NCBI GenBank assembly: GCA_004555765.1 | Contig: SFHG01000034.1 | Coordinates: 1-16,950, forward strand | Direction of reading: 5' to 3' | Length of the DNA stretch: 16,950 nt | DNA from: Bacteroidales bacterium | Lineage (GTDB): Bacteria; Bacteroidota; Bacteroidia; Bacteroidales; Porphyromonadaceae | In this document: in pieces, positions 1 through 6,626 of the stretch | How positions within the stretch are numbered: the first letter of the stretch is position 1 | Layout of the letters: every line of letters starts with the position of its first letter | Program-made: the position numbers and the translations under genes | The notes under the pieces: model-generated | The model's input: only the letters and a program-made list of their open reading frames with translations | What the model was told of the DNA's origin: nothing | The model's database searches: none

Positions 1-99
1 CGAGCGTCACCACTCGAAACTTGCAAGTCGCTATGGGGTTCGTTGGCAACTACGCCCCGCGTGGACTTTCACCACAGATGTATGACATGCCCGTCATAC
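1..99 (-). mobile_element. 5' end of a class IIC-like group II intron (partial, runs off left edge)
   Basis: Read on the minus strand from 99 downward, the sequence begins GTATGACGGGCATGTCATAC and continues through GTGGTGAAAGTCCAC. This order (GUGYG-like start, a CGGGCATG hairpin, then a GGTGAAAGTCC-type hairpin) matches my memory of the domain I start of class IIC introns such as that of Oceanobacillus iheyensis. Further hairpins follow: GGGG/CCCC around 35-59 with an inner GTT/AAC, and CGAG/CTCG at 1-16. Class IIC introns are known to insert just behind intrinsic terminators, and a terminator hairpin lies immediately upstream (138 to 105 on this strand). The third base of the 5' motif is A where the consensus has G. 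The maturase gene and domain V would lie left of position 1, so they cannot be seen. The call rests on pattern recognition of a short stretch. Confidence 0.6.
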
Positions 100-104
100 G
101 AAAG

Positions 105-138
105 AAGGCACCCGAAGGTATCACCCTTCGAGTGCCTT
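105..138 (-). terminator. Intrinsic terminator hairpin behind the HU gene
   Basis: The arms AAGGCACCCGAAGGT (105-119) and ACCCTTCGAGTGCCTT (123-138) pair with one mismatch around a 3-nt loop. On the minus strand it lies about 67 nt past the HU stop and is followed by CTTTC, then by the presumed intron start. On the plus strand it is followed by TTCTTT, so it could act in both directions. Confidence 0.7.
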
Positions 139-205
139 TTCTTTACCATTCAACCGAAGAGACGGCTGAAACGCGAGTCAAACCATCAGGGGTCTGTCTT
201 TCGCA

Positions 206-478
206 TTATTTCTTGAGGTCAAGACCTGCACCGACCTTGAACTTCACGACCTTGCGGGCCGGGATGTGGATCTTTTCGCCCTTCTTGCGGGGATTCACGC
301 CTTCGCGAGCCGGTCTTTCGACTACGGAGAAAGTGCCGAAGCCGAGGATGCGGACTTCTTCGCCTTTCTTGGAGCATTCGACGACGGTCTCGGTAAATGC
401 GTTAAGAGCCTTTTGTGCGTCGATCTTGGTCAGACCTGCCTTTTCGGCAATCGCGGAAATTAGTTCAGTTTTGTTCAT
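206..478 (-). CDS. HU-family DNA-binding protein
   Basis: This 90-residue protein belongs to the bacterial HU/IHF family of histone-like dimers that bend and compact DNA. The family signature is clear: an N-terminal helical pair (residues 3-38), the GFGTF turn (46-50), and the DNA-contacting beta arm with the conserved Asn-Pro (62-63), where the proline intercalates between base pairs. I start at the ATG at 478 because homology begins at MNKTEL; the open frame continues 46 codons upstream but that extension has no HU-like character. It is monocistronic, with its own promoter-like element (586-617) and a terminator (105-138). HU, rather than a sequence-specific IHF subunit, is the conservative call, but Bacteroidetes carry several paralogues and which one this is cannot be told. 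Confidence 0.95.
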   Translation of the reverse strand: MNKTELISAIAEKAGLTKIDAQKALNAFTETVVECSKKGEEVRILGFGTFSVVERPAREGVNPRKKGEKIHIPARKVVKFKVGAGLDLKK

Positions 479-585
479 AAAAAATCCTATTTGAGTTGAT
501 AAATAAAAAATTGTACGGTCACAGGCAACGCCTCTGTATGGTACTGCAAACAGCTGAATATCACAGGTCTTCAGTTTCCACGCCT

Positions 586-617
586 CAAATATAGACCAAA
601 AATTCAATACTGCCACA
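586..617 (-). promoter_or_regulatory. Bacteroidetes-type promoter for the HU gene
   Basis: On the minus strand, TATATTTG (593-586) matches the Bacteroidetes -7 consensus TAnnTTTG exactly. A TTG (617-615) lies 21 bp upstream in the place of the -33 element. Transcription would start near 580, giving a leader of about 100 nt. Sequence match only. Confidence 0.5.
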
Positions 618-627
618 ATTTTTCCGC

Positions 628-651
628 TTTAAGCCTTATTTTTGGCTTAAA
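628..651. repeat. Perfect 8-bp inverted repeat between HU and uracil permease genes
   Basis: TTTAAGCC (628-635) and GGCTTAAA (644-651) are perfectly complementary around an 8-nt T-rich spacer. No U-tract follows on either strand, so it is not an obvious terminator. It lies just upstream of the HU promoter and could be an operator or an insulating hairpin. Apart from this dyad and the promoter-like elements, I see nothing in 479-850: no tRNA and no convincing small gene. Confidence 0.4.
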
Positions 652-795
652 TTACACCATTCGGCATTAATTTTAAGGGTCAAAACCGCTTTTCAGACAA
701 AAATAGGCATCGGAAATGGTCTGCCAAGCGGATCTACCCGTGGCACACAGAGCAGGATGAAATACACCACCTCCGACAACATAGCAGAAAAGGGG

Positions 796-803
796 TAAAT
801 TTG
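796..803 (+). promoter_or_regulatory. Candidate -7 element for the nucleobase uptake operon
   Basis: TAAATTTG matches TAnnTTTG exactly and lies 47 bp before the GTG start at 851. No TTG or TTTG is found 17-22 bp upstream, so the -33 half is missing or degenerate. It is the only consensus -7 octamer I found in this gap on the plus strand. Confidence 0.35.
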
Positions 804-850
804 CGGGCAGTTCACAAAATTTCCCAAAAGACATAATCCCAAAAACCATC

Positions 851-2077
851 GTGACACAGGATTCATCTCTCACACTGACACCGGGGCGCAAAGTCATCGT
901 AGGGGTTCAGTACCTCTTCGTGGCCTTCGGCGCAACGGTACTGGTACCACTACTCGTCGGCTTAGACCCATCCACTGCATTATTTTCTGCGGGCATCGGC
1001 ACACTGCTCTTCCACTTGATCACCTCCGGGAAAGTCCCCATATTCCTCGGATCAAGCTTCGCCTTCATCGCACCCATCGTCAAGGCTACGGAGCTGTACG
1101 GACTCAATGGTGCGCTCTTCGGCATCGTGGGGGTAGCCGCCGTCTACTTCCTGATGTCGGCACTCGTGAAGTGGCGGGGCACCAAGTTTATATCCCGACT
1201 CTTCCCTCCTGTGGTCATCGGGCCCGTGATTATGCTGATCGGGCTGTCGCTCTCTCCCAGTGCGGTTAATATGGCTCAATCAAATTGGACACTTGCAGCC
1301 GTGTCGCTTGCTACGGCGATCTTTGTCACGCTGTACACCAAAGGCCTGATCAAACTGATTCCCATCTTTTGCGGCATCGTCGCAGGTTATCTCGTCGCCC
1401 TATTGTTTTTCCCATCGGAGATCGACTTTCAGAAAATCGCGGATGCACCGTGGTTCTCGCTTCCACGGTTCGTTTTTCCGGAGAAGTTCAGCTGGGAACC
1501 GATTCTCTTTATGGTTCCGGTGGCCATCGCGCCGGTCATAGAGCACATTGGAGACCTATATGTCGTCAATAGCGTGACGGGGAAAAACTTCGTCAAAGAC
1601 CCCGGTCTGCACCGCACGTTGCTCGGGGACGGAGTCGCCTGCCTCTTTGCCAGTCTTATTGGCGCACCTCCCGTCACCACTTACTCTGAGGTCACAGGGG
1701 CGATGTCTTTGACGCGGGTGACGGACACTTTTGCGTTTCGTATCGCGGCCGTGACCGGCATCGTATTCTCATTGGTGGGAAAGATGAGCGCGCTTCTCTC
1801 AAGTATTCCTCAGGCGGTACTCGGTGGCATTATGCTGCTTCTCTTCGGTACCATAGCCGGTGCCGGCATCTCGAACCTCCTAAATAGCAAAGTGGACTTC
1901 TCTTCGCCGAGAAACATCGTCATAGTCTCCGTGACGCTTACGACAGGCATTGGTGGTGCCATGGTACAGTTTGGCTCCTTTTCTCTGTCCGGAATCGGTC
2001 TCTCGTCCATCATTGCCGTCGCGCTGAACCTGATACTGCCCGAGCCAAAAGTTTCTGACGACAACAACAAACAATAA
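851..2077 (+). CDS. uraA: Uracil permease (NCS2/nucleobase:cation symporter-2 family)
   Basis: This inner-membrane carrier of 408 residues would import uracil, probably with protons, for salvage. Length and layout fit E. coli UraA (429 residues, 14 membrane segments). The N-terminal block FGATVLVPLLVGLDPSTALF (residues 26-45) and the GSSFAFIAP segment (67-75) are typical of UraA. The two glutamates that bind the uracil ring in E. coli UraA have clear counterparts: E231 in VIEHIGD and E280 in TTYSEVTG. The start is a GTG; no ATG start precedes it and homology begins close to it. It leads an operon with a Tsx-like porin 23 bp downstream and a purine permease after that, which fits a nucleobase role. 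Xanthine as substrate is less likely given the UraA-like motifs, but substrate is inferred from family. Confidence 0.9.
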   Translation: MTQDSSLTLTPGRKVIVGVQYLFVAFGATVLVPLLVGLDPSTALFSAGIGTLLFHLITSGKVPIFLGSSFAFIAPIVKATELYGLNGALFGIVGVAAVYFLMSALVKWRGTKFISRLFPPVVIGPVIMLIGLSLSPSAVNMAQSNWTLAAVSLATAIFVTLYTKGLIKLIPIFCGIVAGYLVALLFFPSEIDFQKIADAPWFSLPRFVFPEKFSWEPILFMVPVAIAPVIEHIGDLYVVNSVTGKNFVKDPGLHRTLLGDGVACLFASLIGAPPVTTYSEVTGAMSLTRVTDTFAFRIAAVTGIVFSLVGKMSALLSSIPQAVLGGIMLLLFGTIAGAGISNLLNSKVDFSSPRNIVIVSVTLTTGIGGAMVQFGSFSLSGIGLSSIIAVALNLILPEPKVSDDNNKQ

Positions 2078-2100
2078 CTCCTTTACAGTAACTTACTCCT

Positions 2101-2820
2101 ATGACCTACCGGAGACTTATCCTCCCCGGTGTCCTTGCCTTTTTCTTTTCTCTGTGTTCGGCCGGGACATCACTCGCACAAAACATCCAGCTTCATTACG
2201 ACCTGGGCAGTTCCCTCTATCCGAACGAACTCTCGGCCCGTCCCAAACTGACGACGACGGCAGAGCTGTTCAAAGCCGACAAGTGGGGCAACACCTTTTA
2301 CTTCGTGGATATGGACTACGCAGAGGGCGGTATCCGCTCTGCATATTGGGAGCTTTCGAGAGAGCTAAAATTTTGGGACACTCCCGTCTCCATTCACTTA
2401 GAGTATGACGGGGGCTTGAGCAACCGTTTCTCCTACTCCGACGCATATCTTCTCGGTGCCACCTACGCCTACCACACGTCGGACTACAGCTTCACTCTCG
2501 GCATCACCCCGATGTACAAGTACCTTCGCGGGAACAGGAAGCCGCACGCATTTCAGCTCACCGCGGTCTGGGGCTACACTTTTGCAAAAGGTCTGCTGTC
2601 GTTCAATGGTTTTATGGACTTCTGGACGAATCGGGATCTCAAAGACACTGCCCCCGTCGTCTTCCTTACCGAGCCCCAGATCTGGCTGAATCTCAATGCC
2701 ATCGAAGGCATCTCACCGGACTTCAACTTGAGCGTAGGTTCGGAAGTGGAGATGAGCTACAACTTTGTCGGCTCCAAGTTTTACGCTCTGCCCACCATTG
2801 CCCTCAAGTGGACATTTTGA
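2101..2820 (+). CDS. DUF5020 outer-membrane protein, Tsx-like nucleoside channel
   Basis: This is a predicted outer-membrane beta-barrel of 239 residues, of the DUF5020 family related to the nucleoside channel Tsx. A signal peptide is visible: basic start MTYRR, hydrophobic core, and a likely cleavage after SLA at residue 26, before QNIQLHYD. The mature part has alternating aromatic strands, conserved blocks such as DKWGNTFYFVDMDY (residues 60-73) and SAYWELSRELKFW (80-92), and a terminal phenylalanine (ALKWTF), as expected for BAM-inserted barrels. It sits between two NCS2 nucleobase permeases with gaps of 23 and 40 bp, so it most plausibly supplies the outer-membrane passage for nucleosides or bases. 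Pore activity and substrate are inferred from family and context; DUF5020 itself is formally uncharacterised. Confidence 0.85.
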   Translation: MTYRRLILPGVLAFFFSLCSAGTSLAQNIQLHYDLGSSLYPNELSARPKLTTTAELFKADKWGNTFYFVDMDYAEGGIRSAYWELSRELKFWDTPVSIHLEYDGGLSNRFSYSDAYLLGATYAYHTSDYSFTLGITPMYKYLRGNRKPHAFQLTAVWGYTFAKGLLSFNGFMDFWTNRDLKDTAPVVFLTEPQIWLNLNAIEGISPDFNLSVGSEVEMSYNFVGSKFYALPTIALKWTF

Positions 2821-2860
2821 TCACCTTGCATCAGTCACCCGCAGTTAAATCACTCTAAGT

Positions 2861-4159
2861 ATGAATTGGCAAAAACTCTTAGGCTTCGACCCTTCCCGCC
2901 ACAACGTACGCACCGAGCTCGTCGCAGGTCTCACCACTTTCCTAACGATGAGCTATATCCTCGCCGTCAATCCCGATATTCTTGCCGCCACGGGTATGGA
3001 CAAAGGTGCCATCTTTACGGCCACGGCACTCTCCTCGGCAATCGGCACGCTGCTCATTGCATTTATGGCAAAGTTGCCCTTTGCACAAGCGCCAAGTATG
3101 GGTATCAATGCGTTTTTCGCGTTCACCCTCGTCCTCGGCATGGGGTACAGCTGGCATGCGGCACTCACGGCCGTATTCGTGGAGGGTATCATTTTCATTC
3201 TCCTCACCGCCTTTAATATCCGCGAGCAGATCGTGAAGTGCATCCCCGAGAACCTCCGCTATGCGATCAGCGCGGGTATCGGGATGTTCATTGCGTTCAT
3301 CGGGCTCAAAAACGCCGGCATTATCGTCTCCAATGAGGCTACTTTTGTGGCTCTCGGTGCATTTACGCCGACTGCCATACTTGCATGGGTCGGCATCATC
3401 GTCAGTGGGGTGCTGATGTTCCTGAAGGTCAAAGGGGCGCTCTTTTACGGCATCGCACTCTGCACCCTTGTCGGCATTCCGATGGGGGTCACGATTCTGC
3501 CACCCGACTTCGTACCGGTCTCTCTGCCCCGCTCTCTTGAGCCGACGTTTCTGAAGTTCGACTTCTCGGCGCTTTTGAATCCCGACATGGCTCTGACCGT
3601 CTTCGCGCTGGTTTTTATGGACATCTTCAATACCATTGGCACCCTCATAGGAGCAGCCGCAAAGACGGAAATGATGGACGAAAAAGGCAACGTAAAAAAC
3701 ATCAAGGAGGCTATGATGGCAGATGCCATCGCCACGAGTGTGGGAGCCGTACTCGGGACTTCCACGGTGACCACTTACGTCGAGAGCGCTTCCGGAGTAG
3801 CCGAAGGCGGACGCACGGGGCTCACCTCGCTCTCCACCGGGGTCCTTTTCCTCCTGGCGCTCTTTTTCGCTCCCCTCTTTCTCCTCGTGCCGGGTGCCGC
3901 CACCACAGGCGCGTTGGTACTCGTAGGGGTATTGATGCTGGATGCGGTTACGAAAATCGATCTTACGGACATCAGCGAAGCGCTACCGTCATTCATCACC
4001 ATTATTACTATGGTGTTGACCTACAACATAGCCGAGGGAATGTCCCTTGGGATGCTCACCTACGTCTTCGTAAAAATCTTGAGCGGGCGTTTCAGAGAGG
4101 TTAACCTTACGCTCTATATTGTAGCGGTTCTCTTTATCATCAGGTACATCCTGCAGTGA
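2861..4159 (+). CDS. Purine (adenine/guanine/hypoxanthine) permease, AzgA-like
   Basis: This inner-membrane purine permease of 432 residues belongs to the AzgA/PbuG/AdeQ group (COG2252) of the NCS2 superfamily. Diagnostic blocks are the N-terminal RTELVAGLTTFLTMSYIL (residues 17-34), APSMGINAFFAFTLVLGMGY (77-96), the FNTIGTLIGAAAKTEM segment, and GTSTVTTYVESASGVAEGGR followed by TGLTSL. The FNTIGTL segment normally reads FDTxGTL in the family; here the aspartate is asparagine, which may affect coupling or specificity. It is last in the uptake operon, 40 bp after the Tsx-like gene. Downstream hairpins (4163-4291) probably end transcription. The individual purine transported cannot be decided from sequence. 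Confidence 0.9.
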   Translation: MNWQKLLGFDPSRHNVRTELVAGLTTFLTMSYILAVNPDILAATGMDKGAIFTATALSSAIGTLLIAFMAKLPFAQAPSMGINAFFAFTLVLGMGYSWHAALTAVFVEGIIFILLTAFNIREQIVKCIPENLRYAISAGIGMFIAFIGLKNAGIIVSNEATFVALGAFTPTAILAWVGIIVSGVLMFLKVKGALFYGIALCTLVGIPMGVTILPPDFVPVSLPRSLEPTFLKFDFSALLNPDMALTVFALVFMDIFNTIGTLIGAAAKTEMMDEKGNVKNIKEAMMADAIATSVGAVLGTSTVTTYVESASGVAEGGRTGLTSLSTGVLFLLALFFAPLFLLVPGAATTGALVLVGVLMLDAVTKIDLTDISEALPSFITIITMVLTYNIAEGMSLGMLTYVFVKILSGRFREVNLTLYIVAVLFIIRYILQ

Positions 4160-4162
4160 TTT

Positions 4163-4205
4163 TTTGGTCGTACCAAGCTCATATCGGGACACAGACCAAA
4201 GTTTT
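4163..4205 (+). terminator. Weak terminator-like hairpin after the purine permease
   Basis: TTTGGTC (4163-4169) pairs with GACCAAA (4194-4200) across a 24-nt loop and is followed by GTTTTT. The long loop and AT-rich stem make it a weak terminator; it overlaps the start of the 76-bp repeat. Confidence 0.3.
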
Positions 4206-4244
4206 TATCCGGGTACGGCCGAGAGACTCATCTCGGTACGTACC
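4169..4244 (+). repeat. 76-bp GTACC hairpin element, copy 1
   Basis: The element starts CGTACCAA and ends GGTACGTACC. Its 3' half folds as GGTAC (4212-4216), CCGAGA (4219-4224), loop GACTCA, TCTCGG (4231-4236), then GTACC (4240-4244). A second element of the same length, ends and fold lies at 11250-11325; there the inner stem is CCGGGA/TCCCGG, a compensatory A-T to G-C change. CGTACC at the start can also pair with GGTACG near the end, giving an alternative fold. Function unknown; position suggests an operon-end element. Confidence 0.5.
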
Positions 4245-4291
4245 AAATCAAACGGTCGCACCGGCATCCCCGGCGCGACCGTTTGATTTGG
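4243..4291 (-). terminator. Long perfect hairpin between convergent genes
   Basis: The 17-bp arm CCAAATCAAACGGTCGC (4243-4259) is matched perfectly by its complement (4275-4291). The 15-nt loop contains a further CCGG/CCGG pairing. It lies 17 nt past the DUF4954 stop on the minus strand. Neither side has a separate U-tract, though the stem ends in AAATC/GATTT. It probably stops transcription from both directions. Confidence 0.6.
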
Positions 4292-4307
4292 GAAAGGAAG
4301 CCGCAAG

Positions 4308-6305
4308 TCACTCCAAACCCAAGAGTGCAAGAGCCTCGTGGTAGAGTGCGGTTTTGCGCTCTATGTGTTCTTTAACGGAAGCGACAAGAGGAAGCCCTTC
4401 AAAGTCTGCTTTCAGATCTTGGATTTCCTCTTCGTCGTAGATATTGACGCCGTAATTGACGCGGTGCATGATCTTGTGCTCTTTCTTCGCATCTTCATAC
4501 AGATTTTGGTCGATGAAAAGCACTGCGTCTATCCACGCGTCCAGAATCCTTTTGACAAGATCGACCGTTATCTCCGATTCGCAAGCGATGTCATACCGTC
4601 TCTTCAGCAGCTCATAGCTCCAGTCCCACTCGAGGTCGTAGTACCTTTCGTGCATCAGACGAAGCGCCGCATTCAGCTCCGCAAAAGACGAGACCTCGCC
4701 GGTCTTGACCTTGTTCAACAGCCTCGCGACAAGGGGTTTGGGTGCGATCATTCCGGCAAGGTCTATCCACTCGCCTACCCCGTCACTGTGGGCAGGTCTG
4801 AGGGCATCACGCAGATCTTCATCGGACGAGTAAACGAAGCCTTCTCTCTCGGAAGCACGATCGTGGAGCCTTTGGATGACGGAGTTGCCCAAAAACTTGT
4901 CCAGCCCTTTGGAGTAGATGTAGATGCCTTCTTTCAGTTTTGCCGGTTTAATGGAAAGATTATGGTACGTGTAGGTATGGTCACTGTACCCCATAAAGCC
5001 CACGATTTCTTCGAGCTTCATGAGTCCCTGCTCCATACGCCCTATCGTAAAAGGAGAGAGAAGGTTGTAATTGATGCAGTCCAGCCGCCCGTTTTTAGGT
5101 CTTTTGTCCCTCTTCGGCCACTTCTGGGCATCGCGCATCGTGCCGACGGAGAGCAGGTTTTTCCCGGGGACGAGATAACTCTGGTTTTTATCCTCTATCA
5201 AGTAGCTGAAAGGGAAGTCGGCAGTGTCCACATGGTGGACGTGGCGTCCCATTATGAGCGAGAAAGGCCCCACCTTGGACGGCCACAAGACATACGAGTC
5301 ACTGCTGGTCTTACTGCCACGCTCGACTACGCCATGATGAATGGGACCCATCTTATAGAGGTGATTGCTCTGATTAGAGCCGGATCCGGCATTAAGGAAA
5401 GAGAAGTACCCTGCGATGAGCAAACTGCTCTTGTGACTCGAGACGGTAAAGGGGCCCGCGAAGACGGCACACGACTCACCGTTTTCGAGCGTACAATTGG
5501 AGAAAAGGAGGGAGTCATGCGCAGAGAAAAGGGACTCCACCGTAGAACCCTGTCCCACGAAGCAACGATTGAGGACAGCCCCCATAAGGACTTTTGCGCC
5601 GGAGAGGGCGATGAAGTCTTTCCCCTGGACATTGGATCCGATGATGCACGGATTACCCTCTTCGCTGAGGAGAGAGAAGTTCTCGAGACGTGAAGCACTG
5701 TCTATGACGGCACACGCACCGATGTACGCGTCGAGTATGGTTCCGCAGTTTTTGATGACCGCACCTTTGCCAATGAAGCCCCTCTTGCTCTTCACTTCTT
5801 CTTTCTCCTTTTTGGACATCTCAAGCAACGCATGCCGAAGGGGCTTGTCGTCGGATAGGAGCGTTAGGAGGTACGCGATTTGGGCAGAAAGTTGGCGCGA
5901 GAGTGGCACCTCGAACCCTCCGGTTTCATTCAGCACGGCGGCTTCGACCCCTACTCCGAAAGAGCTCTCTCCGGTCATGGCGATGAGATCCGCATTGAGA
6001 ATCGTGACATCGTCGGAAATGATGTAGTTACTGAGGCACTCCCGGACTTTGGAGACGCAGACGCGATCCCCCACGGTGCAATTATCGAGGGAAAGATCCC
6101 TGAGTCCGTTCGGTACGGAGATCCCGTAGGCGGTACTCCGTTCACCGGATAAATCGCCTATCAGGCAAGTGCCGGAAAAACGGACGTTTCGGCAGCGATC
6201 AGGGTCGAAAGAGTCGGAGACCCGGATAAGCCCCCACTCGGAGGAAGAGCATCCGTTTTGCTCAAGCCTCGTGATTTCGCTAACAGTTAGTTCTCTCATC
6301 TTCAT
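4308..6305 (-). CDS. DUF4954 protein with left-handed beta-helix (hexapeptide) repeats
   Basis: This 665-residue protein belongs to DUF4954, a Bacteroidetes family of unknown biochemical role. The N-terminal two thirds show hexapeptide-like periodicity (for example DLSLDNCTVGDRVCV and KDFIALSGAKVLMGAVLNRCFVGQ), which builds a left-handed beta-helix as in acyltransferases and sugar nucleotidyltransferases. Strongly family-specific blocks are AGSGSNQSNHLYKMGPIHHG, YVLWPSKVGPFSLIMGRHV and LVPGKNLLSVGTMRDAQKWP. The C-terminal third is helical and charged. I start at the ATG at 6305 because MKMRELT lines up with my memory of homologue N-termini (M-x-x-R-x-LT); the ATG at 6299 is an alternative, and the 39 codons further upstream are not homologous. 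No signal peptide, so cytoplasmic. It is transcribed alone, divergent from fabH. An acyl- or nucleotidyl-transfer function is possible but not shown. Confidence 0.88.
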   Translation of the reverse strand: MKMRELTVSEITRLEQNGCSSSEWGLIRVSDSFDPDRCRNVRFSGTCLIGDLSGERSTAYGISVPNGLRDLSLDNCTVGDRVCVSKVRECLSNYIISDDVTILNADLIAMTGESSFGVGVEAAVLNETGGFEVPLSRQLSAQIAYLLTLLSDDKPLRHALLEMSKKEKEEVKSKRGFIGKGAVIKNCGTILDAYIGACAVIDSASRLENFSLLSEEGNPCIIGSNVQGKDFIALSGAKVLMGAVLNRCFVGQGSTVESLFSAHDSLLFSNCTLENGESCAVFAGPFTVSSHKSSLLIAGYFSFLNAGSGSNQSNHLYKMGPIHHGVVERGSKTSSDSYVLWPSKVGPFSLIMGRHVHHVDTADFPFSYLIEDKNQSYLVPGKNLLSVGTMRDAQKWPKRDKRPKNGRLDCINYNLLSPFTIGRMEQGLMKLEEIVGFMGYSDHTYTYHNLSIKPAKLKEGIYIYSKGLDKFLGNSVIQRLHDRASEREGFVYSSDEDLRDALRPAHSDGVGEWIDLAGMIAPKPLVARLLNKVKTGEVSSFAELNAALRLMHERYYDLEWDWSYELLKRRYDIACESEITVDLVKRILDAWIDAVLFIDQNLYEDAKKEHKIMHRVNYGVNIYDEEEIQDLKADFEGLPLVASVKEHIERKTALYHEALALLGLE

Positions 6306-6349
6306 TTCTATGGTTTGAAGAGTTTGTATTTTGTGATTTTTTACGCCGG

Positions 6350-6380
6350 CAAATTTAGCGATAGTTCTTGAAAAGTACAA
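6350..6380 (-). promoter_or_regulatory. Bacteroidetes-type promoter for the DUF4954 gene
   Basis: On the minus strand, TAAATTTG (6357-6350) matches TAnnTTTG. ATTG (TTG at 6380-6378) lies 20 bp upstream in the -33 place. The leader would be about 35-40 nt. Confidence 0.5.
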
Positions 6381-6424
6381 TCCGCACCACAAAAATCCTA
6401 AATCCGCATAAAAAATGCACACCC

Positions 6425-6456
6425 TTTCCGAAATGAGAATGTTTTCGTTATCTTTG
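6425..6456 (+). promoter_or_regulatory. Bacteroidetes-type promoter for the fabH operon
   Basis: TATCTTTG (6449-6456) matches TAnnTTTG exactly; TTTC (6425-6428), 20 bp upstream, is a near match to the -33 TTTG. The resulting leader to the fabH start is roughly 160 nt, long enough for regulation. I see in it only a weak GCCCG/CGGGC pairing (6527-6531 with 6546-6550) and no small gene. Confidence 0.5.
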
Positions 6457-6615
6457 CGCTGTATTTAAGAGAGAATGGCTTTTGCACACTTTCGCAATTA
6501 CACATACTTTTCTCGGTCAATATGCTGCCCGGAAGGGCTTTGGGACGGGCTGATAAAACGAATCTAAGCGGTCTATTGGAATCTATAAGGCCGAAAACAA
6601 GAACAAGATCAGAAA

Positions 6616-6620
6616 AAGGA
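6616..6620 (+). promoter_or_regulatory. Ribosome binding site that decides the fabH start
   Basis: AAGGA ends directly against an ATG at 6621, too close to serve it, but lies 6 nt before the ATG at 6627. This favours 6627 as the start codon. A purine-rich SD of this quality is uncommon among the genes of this window. Confidence 0.5.
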
Positions 6621-6626
6621 ATGAAC

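Noticed and set aside
21..494. A 157-codon open frame on the plus strand
   Set aside because: It crosses the intron-like hairpins, a terminator and the HU gene in antisense; not a believable protein.
4338..5693. A 451-codon open frame on the plus strand
   Set aside because: It lies fully antisense to the DUF4954 gene, has no family resemblance, and arises because the codon use of these genes leaves the complementary frame free of stops.
6457..6626. Possible rpmF (L32) or upstream extension of fabH
   Set aside because: No L32-like Cys pairs or basic stretch in any frame; the upstream extension MLPGRALGRA is not homologous to FabH, and the SD favours 6627.
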